A DNA stretch of 64,000 nucleotides. Origin: Atribacteria bacterium SCGC AAA255-G05. Lineage in GTDB: Bacteria; Atribacterota; Phoenicimicrobiia; Phoenicimicrobiales; Phoenicimicrobiaceae. How positions within the stretch are numbered: the stretch's first letter is position 1; the number at the start of each line of letters is the position of its first letter. Below the pieces are notes generated by a model. The model was given only the letters and a program-made list of their open reading frames with translations. It did not search any database and had not been told where the DNA came from. The position numbers and the translations under genes were made by a program. The stretch is from the NCBI GenBank assembly GCA_000405605.1, contig ASPA01000002.1, positions 27,557 to 91,556 of the forward strand, in the 5' to 3' direction. Positions 44,124 through 53,664 of the stretch are shown here, one piece after another.

Positions 44124-44158
44124 AAAAAGAGGATTTTTGCTTATTTTGTAGAATAAAG
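44124..44158 (+). promoter_or_regulatory. Promoter-like module before the hydrolase gene
   Basis: AAAAAGAGGATTTTT at 44124-44138 and ATAAAG at 44153-44158, gap 14. The surrounding 45 bases are very similar to 42670-42720 (shared ACCAAAAA, TTTTATATAAAAAGAGG), so the whole promoter was probably copied. Confidence 0.55.
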
Positions 44159-44264
44159 AGGTAAAGCTATTCTCAGATTGTTTTTACTGTCAATTATATA
44201 GTATCTTAATTTAAATGGTACAGATTAATGATTTTTAAAAATAATAAAAAGGAGAAAAGTTATT

Positions 44265-45726
44265 ATGAAAAAGATATACAAAATTATGCTTGGTAGTTTA
44301 ATTTGTCTTGCTTTAATAATACCAGGTAGTGTTAGTATGATAGGGTTTGCTCAACAGCAAGATGTTTCTAAAATAAGCATTGAGGGTATCTGGGAGGGCC
44401 AATTAAAAGTTCCCGGAACGGAACTTAGAATTGTTTTTAATATTTCTAAGAATCAGGATGGAGCTCTGACTGCAACTTTAGATAGTCCTGACCAGGGAGT
44501 AACTGACATCCCGATAGAAGAAGTTATTTTTAAAGATAACACTTTACACCTGGAAGTAAAATCTGCGGGAGGCATTTTTGAAGGGAAAGTCAATCAAGAT
44601 TTTTTAGTCATTGAGGGAGAGTGGAAACAATCTGGACAGGCTTTACCCCTTACAATTAATCGGGTTGATAAAGCAGTGGAAATCCTTAGACCTCAGGAGC
44701 CAAAAAAACCTTATCCTTATATAGAAAAAAAAAGTAGCATATACAAATTTAAAAGCAGGGGTAAAACTTGTCGGTATACTGATTTTGCCCTCCGATAAAG
44801 GGGTATTTCCGGCAGTTTTATTAATTACCGATTCCGGACCGCAGGACCGTGATGAAACTATATACGGTCATCATCCTTTTTTGGTATTAGCAGATTATCT
44901 GACTTGTCAGGGTATTGCAGTCCTTAGGGTAGATGATCGGGGAGTAGGAGAATCTACCGGAGATTTTTCTCAGGCTACCAGTGAAGACTTTGCTTCTGAT
45001 GTGTTAGCAGGTATAGAATATCTTAAAACCTGTAAAGAAATAGACGCCAAGAAGATAGGTCTTATCGGTCATAGTGAAGGTGGTTTAATTGCTCCCATGG
45101 TGGCGATAAAATCGTCGGATGTAGCCTTTATTGTATTAATGGCGGGGACAGGATTACCTGGAGAAGAAATTCTATATTTGCAGGGGGCTTTAATTTCCAG
45201 GGCAATGGGGATTAGCGAGGAAGATATTACCAAGAATCGTCAGCTTAATGAAAAGATATTTTCAGTAATAAAAGAGGAAAAAGATAAAAAAAATGCTGAA
45301 GAACGGCTTCGACAGATGTTTATGGAAGATTGGGAAAAAATGAGCGATGAGGAAAAAGAAAAAATAAGTGACCCGGAAGTGTATCTTAATGCTCAGCTTC
45401 AGAGCTTATTAACTCCCTGGCTTAAGTTTTTTCTGACTTATGATCCTAAACCAACTTTGAGTAAGGTCAAATGTCCGGTATTAGCCATAAATGGAGAGAA
45501 AGACCTTCAGGTACCACCCAAAGAAAATCTTAGTGCTATTGAAGAAGCCCTCAAAGTCGGTGGTAACCAAAATTATACTATTAAAGAATTACCCGGCCTT
45601 AATCATCTTTTCCAAACTTCTCAAACCGGAGTGCCTTCTGAATATGCAAAAATCGAAGAAACAATTTCACCGGTGGCTTTAAAAATAATAGGCGATTGGG
45701 TTTTAGAACAAACCCGAGATAAATAA
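44265..45726 (+). pseudogene. Exported alpha/beta hydrolase, frameshifted in a poly-A run
   Basis: First frame (44265-44798): signal peptide, then a lipocalin-like/DUF3887-style N-terminal beta domain (IEGIWEGQLKVPGTELRIVF). Second frame (in use from about 44735 to 45726): the hydrolase domain with VLRVDDRGVGESTG, nucleophile Ser in LIGHSEGGLIAP, Asp in NGEKDLQVPP and His in LPGLNHLF. They meet at nine A (44725-44733). With a one-base change the protein is continuous (IEKEVAYTN-like joint), about 485 residues. The downstream ATG 44785 could give a catalytic-only product. Sequencing slip or true mutation cannot be told apart here. Confidence 0.8.
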
Positions 45727-45740
45727 TGGGGTAGATTATT

Positions 45741-46337
45741 TTGTTTTATATTATTGCCAAATTTATTTTTTTAATTATTTTTAAATTTTTCTTTAGGCTT
45801 AAAGTAATCGGTCAAGAAAATATACCCCAGAATGGCCCGTTTATTATTGTTGCCAATCATTCGAGTTTATTGGACCCGATTATTCTGGGAATATCTATTA
45901 AACCTAAAATTATTTTTGTAGCTGCTGCCTATCTTTTTGAAATAGGTTGGCTTGGTTATTTATTGCGGAAGGCTAATTCTATCCCGATTCATAGGGAAAA
46001 CTATACAGATAATATTGAATCTATAAAACAAGCTTTGAAAATATTACAGAAAGGAGGAGTTTTGGGAATTTTTCCTGAAGGAGGAGTTGACCGTCAAAAA
46101 AATAATTTACCCATTAAAGCCGGAGCCGCTTTTTTAGCTACCAGTGTAGGTGTTCCTATTGTTCCCATAAGAATTAAGGGAGCAGATAAAGCTTTACCGA
46201 GGGGAGCAAAATTTATCAAAAGCTTAAGCAAAATTGAAGTGGAAATTAAGAAACCGATTTACTGTTCAAGGCAGACTCATAAGGATAAAGAAATTATTAA
46301 AAGGGTAGTAGAATCTTATATAAAAGAGATATATTAA
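45741..46337 (+). CDS. plsC: 1-acyl-sn-glycerol-3-phosphate acyltransferase (PlsC-like)
   Basis: A 198-residue acyltransferase, TTG start. Motif I H40-x4-D45 in ANHSSLLDP, motif III FPEGG at 111-115 and motif IV-like VPIVPIRIKG are present; an N-terminal hydrophobic helix anchors it to the membrane. It makes phosphatidic acid from lysophosphatidic acid. The start is 14 bases after the hydrolase stop and the YhhN gene follows by 17 bases, so this is a lipid-related operon. Confidence 0.85.
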   Translation: MFYIIAKFIFLIIFKFFFRLKVIGQENIPQNGPFIIVANHSSLLDPIILGISIKPKIIFVAAAYLFEIGWLGYLLRKANSIPIHRENYTDNIESIKQALKILQKGGVLGIFPEGGVDRQKNNLPIKAGAAFLATSVGVPIVPIRIKGADKALPRGAKFIKSLSKIEVEIKKPIYCSRQTHKDKEIIKRVVESYIKEIY

Positions 46338-46354
46338 AATAGGGTTGAAAAAAT

Positions 46355-47008
46355 ATGGTTCTAAGAGTATTAATAATGATTTTTTTTGTTATTGTTGCTG
46401 TTGGAGATGTTTTTGCCGTAAAGTATGACAAGACAAAATTAAGATATTTTACTAAAACATTATTGGTTCCTTTGCTTACTCTTTTTTATATAATAAGTGT
46501 GGCTAACCTGAATGGGGTGATTTTATCTGCTTTAATTTGTTGCTTTTTGGGAGATTTTTTCTTATTGTGGTCTCAGAGAAAGACTTTTTTTATAGCAGGG
46601 TTACTATCTTTTCTTATGGGACATATTTTTTACACTATAGCCTTTTTGCAAACTACTTATTTTTTATCCGGTATTCCTAAATGGTTTTATTTTTCTTTGC
46701 TCCCCTATATCTGGTATGGAATATTTATTCTAAAAAAACTCAATCCTTATCTTTACTCTATGAAGGTACCGGTGATTGTTTATCTAAATGTTATTCTTAT
46801 AATGAGTTTCGCTAGTTTTAGTCGGATTTGGGCATTAAAAGGATTATCATTCTGGTTACCTTTTGTAGGTTCAATTTTCTTTATAGCTTCTGATTCATTG
46901 TTAGCTTTTCGTAATTTTAAAGTTAAGTTATCAAGAGGCTGGTTATCTATAATGATAACTTATATTCTCGCTCAATTGCTAATTATTTTTGGTTTTTTAT
47001 GTGTATAA
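46355..47008 (+). CDS. Lysoplasmalogenase (YhhN/TMEM86 family)
   Basis: A 217-residue membrane protein with about eight helices and the YhhN landmarks LICCFLGDFFLLW, FLMGHIFYTIAF and FIASDSLLAFRNF (conserved acidic residues D in GDFFL and SDSLLA). Relatives cleave the vinyl-ether bond of lysoplasmalogens. Anaerobes often have plasmalogens, so the role fits, next to PlsC. Confidence 0.82.
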   Translation: MVLRVLIMIFFVIVAVGDVFAVKYDKTKLRYFTKTLLVPLLTLFYIISVANLNGVILSALICCFLGDFFLLWSQRKTFFIAGLLSFLMGHIFYTIAFLQTTYFLSGIPKWFYFSLLPYIWYGIFILKKLNPYLYSMKVPVIVYLNVILIMSFASFSRIWALKGLSFWLPFVGSIFFIASDSLLAFRNFKVKLSRGWLSIMITYILAQLLIIFGFLCV

Positions 47009-47084
47009 ATTTTATACATATTTTTCAAAATAAAAAGGAATTTCTTCTTTTTTGTCGAATTCTTTTATTAAGGGAGGGAAAATT

Positions 47085-47774
47085 ATGTCAAAACATATTG
47101 GAATAGTTGGATGTAGTGCAGAAGGTGCAGCTCTTTGTTATCGTACAATCTGTAAGGAAGGAACAAATTTATTGGGAAGGCACGCTCACCCGGAGGTTAC
47201 CATGCACACTTTCCCCTTAAGTGAATATATGCGGTATATCGAAAAGGGAGATTGGGAAGGAGTGGCAGATTTAATGTTATCTTCGGTATCTAAGTTGGCA
47301 AAAGTGGGAGCAGATTTTGCTATATGCCCTGATAACACCATACACCAGGCATTCGATCTAGTGGTCAAGGAATCACGAATTCCCTGGCTTCACATTGCAC
47401 AGGAAGTTGCCGCTGAAGCAAAACAAAAAGATTATAAATGCTTGGGGATTTTAGGCACACGATATTTAATGGAGGGCCCGGTCTATCCTGACAAGATTAC
47501 TGCGTTTGGCATTAAATATATGATACCCGAAGTAAAAGACAGAGAGAAAATCAATAAGATAATTTTTGAGGAATTAGTTAATGCTTGTTTTACTTCAGAA
47601 GCGCTTACTTATTTTCAGGGAGTCATCGATGAATTAAAAAATAAAGGGTGTGACGCGGTTGTTCTTGGTTGTACTGAAATACCGCTATTAGTAACTCAAG
47701 AGAATTCATCTCTACCTATACTTGATTCTACCAGACTCCTGGCAAGAGCAGCTTTAAAAGAAGCAACAAGATAA
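47085..47774 (+). CDS. Aspartate/glutamate racemase family protein
   Basis: About 229 residues from ATG 47085 with AGGGAGGG upstream (an in-frame ATG at 47052 lacks one). GIVGCSAEGAALCYRTI at the start, and the two racemase cysteines C81 (FAICPDNT) and C196 (VVLGCTEIPLL). These cofactor-independent enzymes swap the configuration of Asp, Glu or similar acids. A stand-alone gene downstream of the lipid genes; substrate not determined. Confidence 0.85.
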   Translation: MSKHIGIVGCSAEGAALCYRTICKEGTNLLGRHAHPEVTMHTFPLSEYMRYIEKGDWEGVADLMLSSVSKLAKVGADFAICPDNTIHQAFDLVVKESRIPWLHIAQEVAAEAKQKDYKCLGILGTRYLMEGPVYPDKITAFGIKYMIPEVKDREKINKIIFEELVNACFTSEALTYFQGVIDELKNKGCDAVVLGCTEIPLLVTQENSSLPILDSTRLLARAALKEATR

Positions 47775-47803
47775 AATCTTTATTAAGGAGGAAAATAAGA
47801 TAG

Positions 47804-48532
47804 ATGAATAAAATTAATTTAAAAGAAAAAATAGAAGTTTTGAATATGCACAGAATTGCCTTTGCGGTAGTTTTATTTATCTTATTAATTGTGATAGCCA
47901 GTATTCTTTTATTAATCTGGTGGCCGGCAAAACCATCATTAGCAGAAATAACTAATTCCTGGGTCGCTTTAATAATAGTGTATCTGGTTCTTAGTATATT
48001 ATTATTTGATAAGCCCATTTATAAGTTCTTTGAAGAATTTATTACTGCTAAAAAATTAGGGCAACACGATTCTCAACAGTCAAGACAAGAACAATTTCTC
48101 GGTTTAGTTTCAGACATTAACATTGGCGATTTAACCCATTATTACGATTTCAGGCAGGACAATATATTAAATAAAGAAATTCAAGATGCAAACTCCGCCC
48201 TTTTAAGAGAAGAAGAGATGGCTAAACATATTCGAAAATTGCAAAAGGAAAACATTAGATGGCGATTTCTCTATGCTGATACCTATCTGGTCTTATACGC
48301 AAAATATGTTTTATTCTGGCTTCATAAATCCAAATTGGTAAACCGAGAAGAATTTGATAACATATGGCAGTCTAAAATATCTGACCCCGAAGAACGGGAG
48401 GCCATACTAGACGCCCTCCTTGATTTAGAATTTATTCGGCGGGAAGAGGAAGGGGATACTTTTTCTATTACTGAATTAGGCTCAGCTTATGTAAATTATC
48501 TGAAAGAAATGGATAAACAAATAAGCTATTAA
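47804..48532 (+). CDS. Membrane protein of unknown function
   Basis: A 242-residue protein with two N-terminal membrane helices (about residues 19-42 and 52-68), then a soluble helical part. The final 50 residues (EEREAILDALLDLEFIRREE, then FSITELGSAYVNYL) look like a winged-helix-type small domain. A cytoplasmic stretch ends near 145 with KHIRKLQKENIRW. No family recognised. Ribosome binding site AAGGAGG. The 95 bases after it hold no terminator I can name. Confidence 0.6.
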   Translation: MNKINLKEKIEVLNMHRIAFAVVLFILLIVIASILLLIWWPAKPSLAEITNSWVALIIVYLVLSILLFDKPIYKFFEEFITAKKLGQHDSQQSRQEQFLGLVSDINIGDLTHYYDFRQDNILNKEIQDANSALLREEEMAKHIRKLQKENIRWRFLYADTYLVLYAKYVLFWLHKSKLVNREEFDNIWQSKISDPEEREAILDALLDLEFIRREEEGDTFSITELGSAYVNYLKEMDKQISY

Positions 48533-48630
48533 GAATAACGGTTATTGCGAACTGGTTTTTAAGATTGAAAGATTAACGGAATCAATTATAAGATAAAATT
48601 TTTTAGGATTATCAAAGGGGGGGTGTTTTG

Positions 48631-49800
48631 GTGAGAGTTTCAATAGGGATAATAACTAAAGATTTTAATTCTTTAGAGCCCATAGATGAATTTTTAGAAA
48701 ATGCTTCAAAACATAATCATAAAATTTACAGTGTAATAATTGTGTATTCCCATGGCTGTGATTTTCGATTGGTAGAAAGTTTAGAAAAAAAAGTCAAAGT
48801 CTTTTTGATAAAAATAAATGATGCTCCGGAGATTAAGCGCCAACTAACAAAGATGGGATTATCTACAGAAAATATAGAAATTTTACTCAATTGCCCCACC
48901 TTAAAAAAATATGGAAAAGTGCCTTATGGTTTGAATAGAAATTATGCCTTAATCAAGGCTTTGTTGAGCGGTTTAGAAGCATTAATTTTTGTAGATACTG
49001 ATGTTTATCCCAGAGTATTGGCAAAAGAAAACGATGAAGTAAAAGAAAAAAAGATAGATTTTATCGGAAGGCATTTAGAATATCTAAGGAAAGAAGAAGT
49101 TATTATTACCACCAGCGATTACTCCGGTTATTACATTATTCCTCCCATGAGCTTTACCGGGATGAAGGAATTATTTATTGGCTTACAAAAAGAGAAAGCT
49201 TATGAATTTTTAAAAAATTCCGACGAACATAATTGCCTGAGTTTAGATAATGACAGCAAGCGAAAAATATTTGAAACATATAAGATATTAGGAGGAAATG
49301 TAGCTATCAAGTTAAATGCTTTTAAAGAATTGCCACCCTTTTTTTCTACGGTGTATAATGTAAATGGTGAATATGTTCTATCTCGCGGAGAGGATACCCT
49401 CCTGGGAATTAAATTAAAAAAGAGCGATAAAAAATGTATCGATATAGATACCAAAATATTTCATAATACCTTTGGGAATTACCCCGAGGTACCGGATATA
49501 AAAAAAGATAAATCCATAAAAGATAGATTTTATTTTACCTGCCTGGGCTGGATTGGACGGAATCCTTTTCTTAATTGGCTAAAAGGTGAGGATGTAGAAG
49601 AGGTAAAAAATAGACAGAAGAAAAATATAATTATCGGCTCCAAAGCCGTGTCCTCCTATCTTAATGATGAGAGATTTTTAATCTTACCCGAAGCCTTGGA
49701 AATATCTTACCAGAATTTAGAACGGGTAATTAGTGAATACAAAAATACTATGAGGGCCTGGAATGATTTTATCAAAAAATTAGAGAAATGGGGAGGGTAA
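48631..49800 (+). CDS. Glycosyltransferase (GT-A-like fold)
   Basis: About 389 residues. Start GTG 48631 is chosen (AAAGGGGGGGTG upstream; TTG 48628 is the codon before). An N-terminal VSIGIITKDFNSL nucleotide-binding strand and a DxD motif D122-T-D124 in ALIFVDTDVYP, followed by EDTLLGIKLKK with an acidic pair, suggest a GT-A enzyme using an NDP-sugar. A four-base gap leads to the GT4 gene. Acceptor unknown; with its two partners it probably makes a compatible solute or surface sugar. Confidence 0.7.
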   Translation: MRVSIGIITKDFNSLEPIDEFLENASKHNHKIYSVIIVYSHGCDFRLVESLEKKVKVFLIKINDAPEIKRQLTKMGLSTENIEILLNCPTLKKYGKVPYGLNRNYALIKALLSGLEALIFVDTDVYPRVLAKENDEVKEKKIDFIGRHLEYLRKEEVIITTSDYSGYYIIPPMSFTGMKELFIGLQKEKAYEFLKNSDEHNCLSLDNDSKRKIFETYKILGGNVAIKLNAFKELPPFFSTVYNVNGEYVLSRGEDTLLGIKLKKSDKKCIDIDTKIFHNTFGNYPEVPDIKKDKSIKDRFYFTCLGWIGRNPFLNWLKGEDVEEVKNRQKKNIIIGSKAVSSYLNDERFLILPEALEISYQNLERVISEYKNTMRAWNDFIKKLEKWGG

Positions 49801-49803
49801 AAA

Positions 49804-50997
49804 ATGAAAATATTAATAATAAACCATTTCCCCCTGGAGGGTTCGGGGAGTGGGGTTTACACTAAAAACTTAGCAAAAGAGCTAACCGAAATTGGGCATA
49901 AGGTTAAAGTTATATTTCCGGAAAATCGAAAGGTACCACGAGAAATTTTTGAAATGAGACCGATAATGTTTAAAGATGACAACACTAAAGATTATGAAAT
50001 TGATTTTAATTTTCCCTGTTTTACCAGTCATCCCCGAAGCAATACCACTTTTTATCAATTAAATAAAAAACAGATGAGAGACTATATTGATATAATGGTT
50101 AGGGTTACCCAAGAAGAGGCAGATAAATTTAAACCTGATATTATTCACGCCCAGCATCTCTGGATTACCCCTTATGCTGCCCAAAAGACCGGTCTTCCTT
50201 ATGTGGTAACAGTACACGGTACAGACCTGAAAGGATTTAAGCAAGACAAAAGATATCATACTTACGCCTTAAAAGGTGCTCAAAATGCTCGAAAAGTTAT
50301 TACCATATCAAAACAAGTAGACAGAGAAACCAAGGAACTTTACCATATAGGGGACGAGAAAAGAAAAATCGTCTATAACGGATATGATACTAAACTTTTT
50401 AAAGTAAACAATGTTTCCCGAAAGGAAGCTTTAGAGAGGTTTGGCATAAATGAGATACCGGATTATATTGTTTCTTTTGCCGGGAAATTAGCCCATTTTA
50501 AAGGGGTAGACATATTGTTAAAAGCTGCTAAAATATATGAAAACCAGATGAATAAAAAAGTCATGACCTTAATTGCCGGCAATGGGGTATTATATGATGA
50601 ATTAAATAAACTTAAAAAATTTTTAGAGCTAAAAAATACCTTTTTCCTGGGACATGTAAGCCAGGAGCAGCTTACTGATTTATATAATATTGCTGATGTA
50701 AGCGTCGTGCCTTCCAGGAATGAACCTTTTGGATTGGTAGCTATTGAGGCTTTAGCCTGCGGCACCCCGGTAGTAGGCACCAATCAGGGAGGGTTACCTG
50801 ATTTTATCAATGAAGATATCGGTGCCCTGGTCGATGTGGATGATGATATTGCTCTGGCTGAAGCTATAATTAACGAGCTGGTAAGACCTGATAAAAATGT
50901 TAGAAGAAAACGGGCACATAAATATGCGGTTAATAATTTTTCCTGGGAAAATACCATTAAGGAAGTAGAAAAAATATATAAGGAAGTAATATTTTAA
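49804..50997 (+). CDS. GT4-family glycosyltransferase
   Basis: A 397-residue GT-B enzyme. The N-terminal domain starts KILIINHFPLEGSGSGVYT; the C-terminal domain carries FAGKLAHFKGVDILLKA and the E-x7-E pair E307 and E315 in NEPFGLVAIEALACG that holds the donor nucleotide. Retaining mechanism by family. Directly coupled to the upstream transferase gene; the gap to the next transferase is 59 bases. Sugar and acceptor cannot be deduced. Confidence 0.87.
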   Translation: MKILIINHFPLEGSGSGVYTKNLAKELTEIGHKVKVIFPENRKVPREIFEMRPIMFKDDNTKDYEIDFNFPCFTSHPRSNTTFYQLNKKQMRDYIDIMVRVTQEEADKFKPDIIHAQHLWITPYAAQKTGLPYVVTVHGTDLKGFKQDKRYHTYALKGAQNARKVITISKQVDRETKELYHIGDEKRKIVYNGYDTKLFKVNNVSRKEALERFGINEIPDYIVSFAGKLAHFKGVDILLKAAKIYENQMNKKVMTLIAGNGVLYDELNKLKKFLELKNTFFLGHVSQEQLTDLYNIADVSVVPSRNEPFGLVAIEALACGTPVVGTNQGGLPDFINEDIGALVDVDDDIALAEAIINELVRPDKNVRRKRAHKYAVNNFSWENTIKEVEKIYKEVIF

Positions 50998-51056
50998 CCA
51001 AGTAAAGATAATATTAGGAAAAATTATTTACACAAAGGAGAAGGAGAAAGAAAATT

Positions 51057-52805
51057 ATGCGAACTGTAGTAGTTATCCCCACTTATTGGGGGAGGAAAAA
51101 AGAGATTGGTTTTAAAGAAGGGGATATTGTTTATGACCATGCAACTCCCATTGATGGAGAAGAGACTCTGAGTCGGATTCTGGAGAGCATGAAGATATTA
51201 AACAAGAAAGATTTTAAATTAGTTATATTAATTTGCTCAACCCATATGGAAATAGAACACCAAGCAGAAGGAAAAGTAAGAAAGATAGTTCAAGGCGTAA
51301 AATTAGATGTAGAAACCTATTTATTCACTCGAAAGACTTTAAGAAAGATTAAGAGATTTGGCAGAAATTCCGAATTAAAAGAGAACGTGCTTTCCTTGCT
51401 GAGCTTAGAGGGTTATGCTAATGTCAGGAATATGTGTCTGTTTGCATCTCATATACTTAATGCTGATATTACTGTTTTAATCGATGATGATGAAATTATT
51501 GAAAATCCTGACTTTATGGATATAGCCAGGGAATTTATCGGGAAAAGAGTGTATGGCGAAACTGTATATGCCATAGCTGGTTATTATGTAAATAAGTATG
51601 GAAATTATTATGATGATGTCAGCATGGAGCCCTGGATGACTTATTGGAATAGATTCGGTAGCAAGTCTAAAGCCTTTGATAAAATAATCGGCTGCGGTCC
51701 CCGACTCAAACAATCTCCCTTTGCTTTTGGTGGAGCTATGGTAATTCATAAAAATTTATACCAGATAGTGCCTTTTGACCCCAATATTCCCAGAGGAGAA
51801 GATATCGATTATCTAATCAATGCGAAAATGTTTGGTTTTAGTTTCTTTCTGGATAATAAATTGAGCATAAAACATTTGCCTCCCAAAAACACCCATCCTA
51901 CCTGGAAGAGAACCAGGGAGGATATTTATAGATTTATTTACGAAAAATCTAAAATTGATTCTCAATATGAAGTAAGTAACATGCGGATGGTAACGGCCGA
52001 TGATTTCTCTCCTTACCCGGGAGAGTTTTTAAAAGATGATCTTGAAGATAAAATCTTCAAGACTAATTTACTACTTGCCATGGAAAATCTGGCCAACAAG
52101 GAAGTAGATGCTTGTAGAGAATCCATAAAAAATATATATTTAAGCATTTATGAGGCAATACCAAAAAAGGATCCCTTTACCGCTTACAGGAATATACAGA
52201 AGTATTGGGAGAAATTAGTAGATTTTACCCTGGAGAATAAAAAAGAGATGAGAAGAATAATGGAAGAAAAGAAATTGTTTAAAGTCGAGGTAACTGTTGA
52301 TAAAGAGCATTATGAAAAGATTAGCTTGAAAGAGAAAAAAGAAACATTAAAAAGAATGATAGAGTTTAAAGATTTTAGCGAAGAGGAGTTAGAAAAAATT
52401 GCTCGGATATCTGCAGTTAAAGCCTACAAGGAAGATGACATTATCTTTAAAGAAGGTGATGAGGATTCCTCTTTTTATATAATGATCAGAGGCTGTCTAC
52501 GTATTATCAAATACAATGAAAGAAATGAAGAGATTGTATTAGCTGATATTTGCACTGGAGGATTTCTGGGTGAGACAGCTATTGTTAATGAAAGACATCG
52601 GGTAAATGCGGTAGCCAGTGAATTTGTAGAACTACTCTTTTTGGAGCAGAAAAATCTTGAACTTCTGATTAAGGAAGACCCCAATCTTGGGAATAAATGC
52701 TTATTAGTATTTTTGGAAAAATTATCTATAAAATTGGATAAAACCAACCGTTTATTCCAGGATAATTATATATTAGGCAGCTCCTCCCTTTCAGATATGG
52801 ATTAA
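51057..52805 (+). CDS. Glycosyltransferase fused to a cyclic-nucleotide-binding domain
   Basis: A 582-residue protein with two parts. Residues about 1-300: GT-A-like start RTVVVIPTYWGRKKE, DDD motif at 143-145 (VLIDDDEIIENPDF), and FGGAMVIHKNLYQI, PRGEDIDYLI. Residues about 436-570: a cNMP-binding fold with DIIFKEGDEDSSFYIMIRG and GGFLGETAIVNERHRVNAVA, where GE(T)A and the R-x-x-x-A pocket residues are seen. Such a domain normally binds cAMP or cGMP, so sugar transfer may be under second-messenger control. AAGGAGAAGGAG precedes ATG. I know of no standard family with this order. Confidence 0.82.
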   Translation: MRTVVVIPTYWGRKKEIGFKEGDIVYDHATPIDGEETLSRILESMKILNKKDFKLVILICSTHMEIEHQAEGKVRKIVQGVKLDVETYLFTRKTLRKIKRFGRNSELKENVLSLLSLEGYANVRNMCLFASHILNADITVLIDDDEIIENPDFMDIAREFIGKRVYGETVYAIAGYYVNKYGNYYDDVSMEPWMTYWNRFGSKSKAFDKIIGCGPRLKQSPFAFGGAMVIHKNLYQIVPFDPNIPRGEDIDYLINAKMFGFSFFLDNKLSIKHLPPKNTHPTWKRTREDIYRFIYEKSKIDSQYEVSNMRMVTADDFSPYPGEFLKDDLEDKIFKTNLLLAMENLANKEVDACRESIKNIYLSIYEAIPKKDPFTAYRNIQKYWEKLVDFTLENKKEMRRIMEEKKLFKVEVTVDKEHYEKISLKEKKETLKRMIEFKDFSEEELEKIARISAVKAYKEDDIIFKEGDEDSSFYIMIRGCLRIIKYNERNEEIVLADICTGGFLGETAIVNERHRVNAVASEFVELLFLEQKNLELLIKEDPNLGNKCLLVFLEKLSIKLDKTNRLFQDNYILGSSSLSDMD

Positions 52806-52839
52806 TCATTATTCTTTCCCCTCTCCCCATTGTGTTATA

Positions 52840-53000
52840 CTATCTTCCCCTCTCCCTTGAGGGGAGAGGGTGAGGGTGAATTGTAGGGGTCGGATGAATC
52901 CGACCCGTCTGTTATCTCTGATTGCGAGCTTGCCAAAGGCAATCGTGGCAATCTCTATTTTCCCCTATGTCATTCCCATGAAACCTGTACTCGACCTGAT
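52840..53000. repeat. Cluster of dispersed intergenic repeats
   Basis: Three repeat types in one gap (52806-53175): an arm pair CCCCTCTCCCTTGAGGGGAG near 52849-52868; a palindrome GGGTCGGATGAATCCGACCC at 52889-52908; and ATTGCGAGC...GGCAATCGTGGCAATCTC plus ATTCCC...GGGGAATG near 52920-53010. Relatives occur at 18739, 56990-57070, 56430-56480 and 57670-57700. An open frame across 52870-53091 is an artefact of these repeats. Confidence 0.7.
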
Positions 53001-53175
53001 CGGGGAATGCGAAACCAGCTCCCCACTAATTTCCCCCACTTTTATCCATTTAATTATTTATTTTATTGTAATATTTATAAAGCCCATGTAAACTATAATA
53101 GTTTATTGTAAAATTAAATATATAAATTTATTAATATCTATGCAGAAAATACATATTATTATTCAAGGTTAGACT

Positions 53176-53664
53176 ATGAAAAAACATTTATTGCAAAAAG
53201 TCGGGAGCATTTTTTCTATCTATAGTGGATTTCCCCGGACTATCTATATTCTTTTTGTTTGCCGCTTGATTAATGCAATGGGTTATTTCGTTTTTCCGTT
53301 CCTAACTCTATTCCTAACCAGAAATCTTTCCCTTAGCGCTGATAAAGTTGGCCTTTATTTAATGTGTGTAGAAATTAGTCGAATAATTGGTGCTTTATTT
53401 GGAGGTAAATTTACAGATATCTTTGGTCGAAAAAGAACACTTATTAGTTTTCAATTTGCTATAGCAGTATTTTTATTTCCCTGTGCATTTTTAGGAGATT
53501 CATTAATTATTCCCAAGCTTTTAACTATTGCTGCTTTTTTTAATGGAGCTACTCGTCCTGTTTATGATGCCATAATGGTTGATATGAGTACTCCTAAAAA
53601 TCGTAAAGAAATATTTTCATTTATATATTTAGGATTAAATCTTGGTTTTGGGATTGGTTCTCTC
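53176..53664 (+). pseudogene. MFS transporter, truncated
   Basis: Starts ATG 53176 and reads as an MFS exporter N-terminal half: five to six membrane helices, and the motif A loop GALFGGKFTDIFGRKRT between helices 2 and 3. After LGFGIGSL the MFS sequence stops at about 53656-53664 and the rest (IETTIFFF) is the opposite strand of a PAS gene. Only about 160 of the usual 400 residues remain. Substrate unknown. Confidence 0.85.

Noticed and set aside
52870..53091. 73-codon open frame
   Set aside because: It is a translation of the palindromic intergenic repeats, not a protein.
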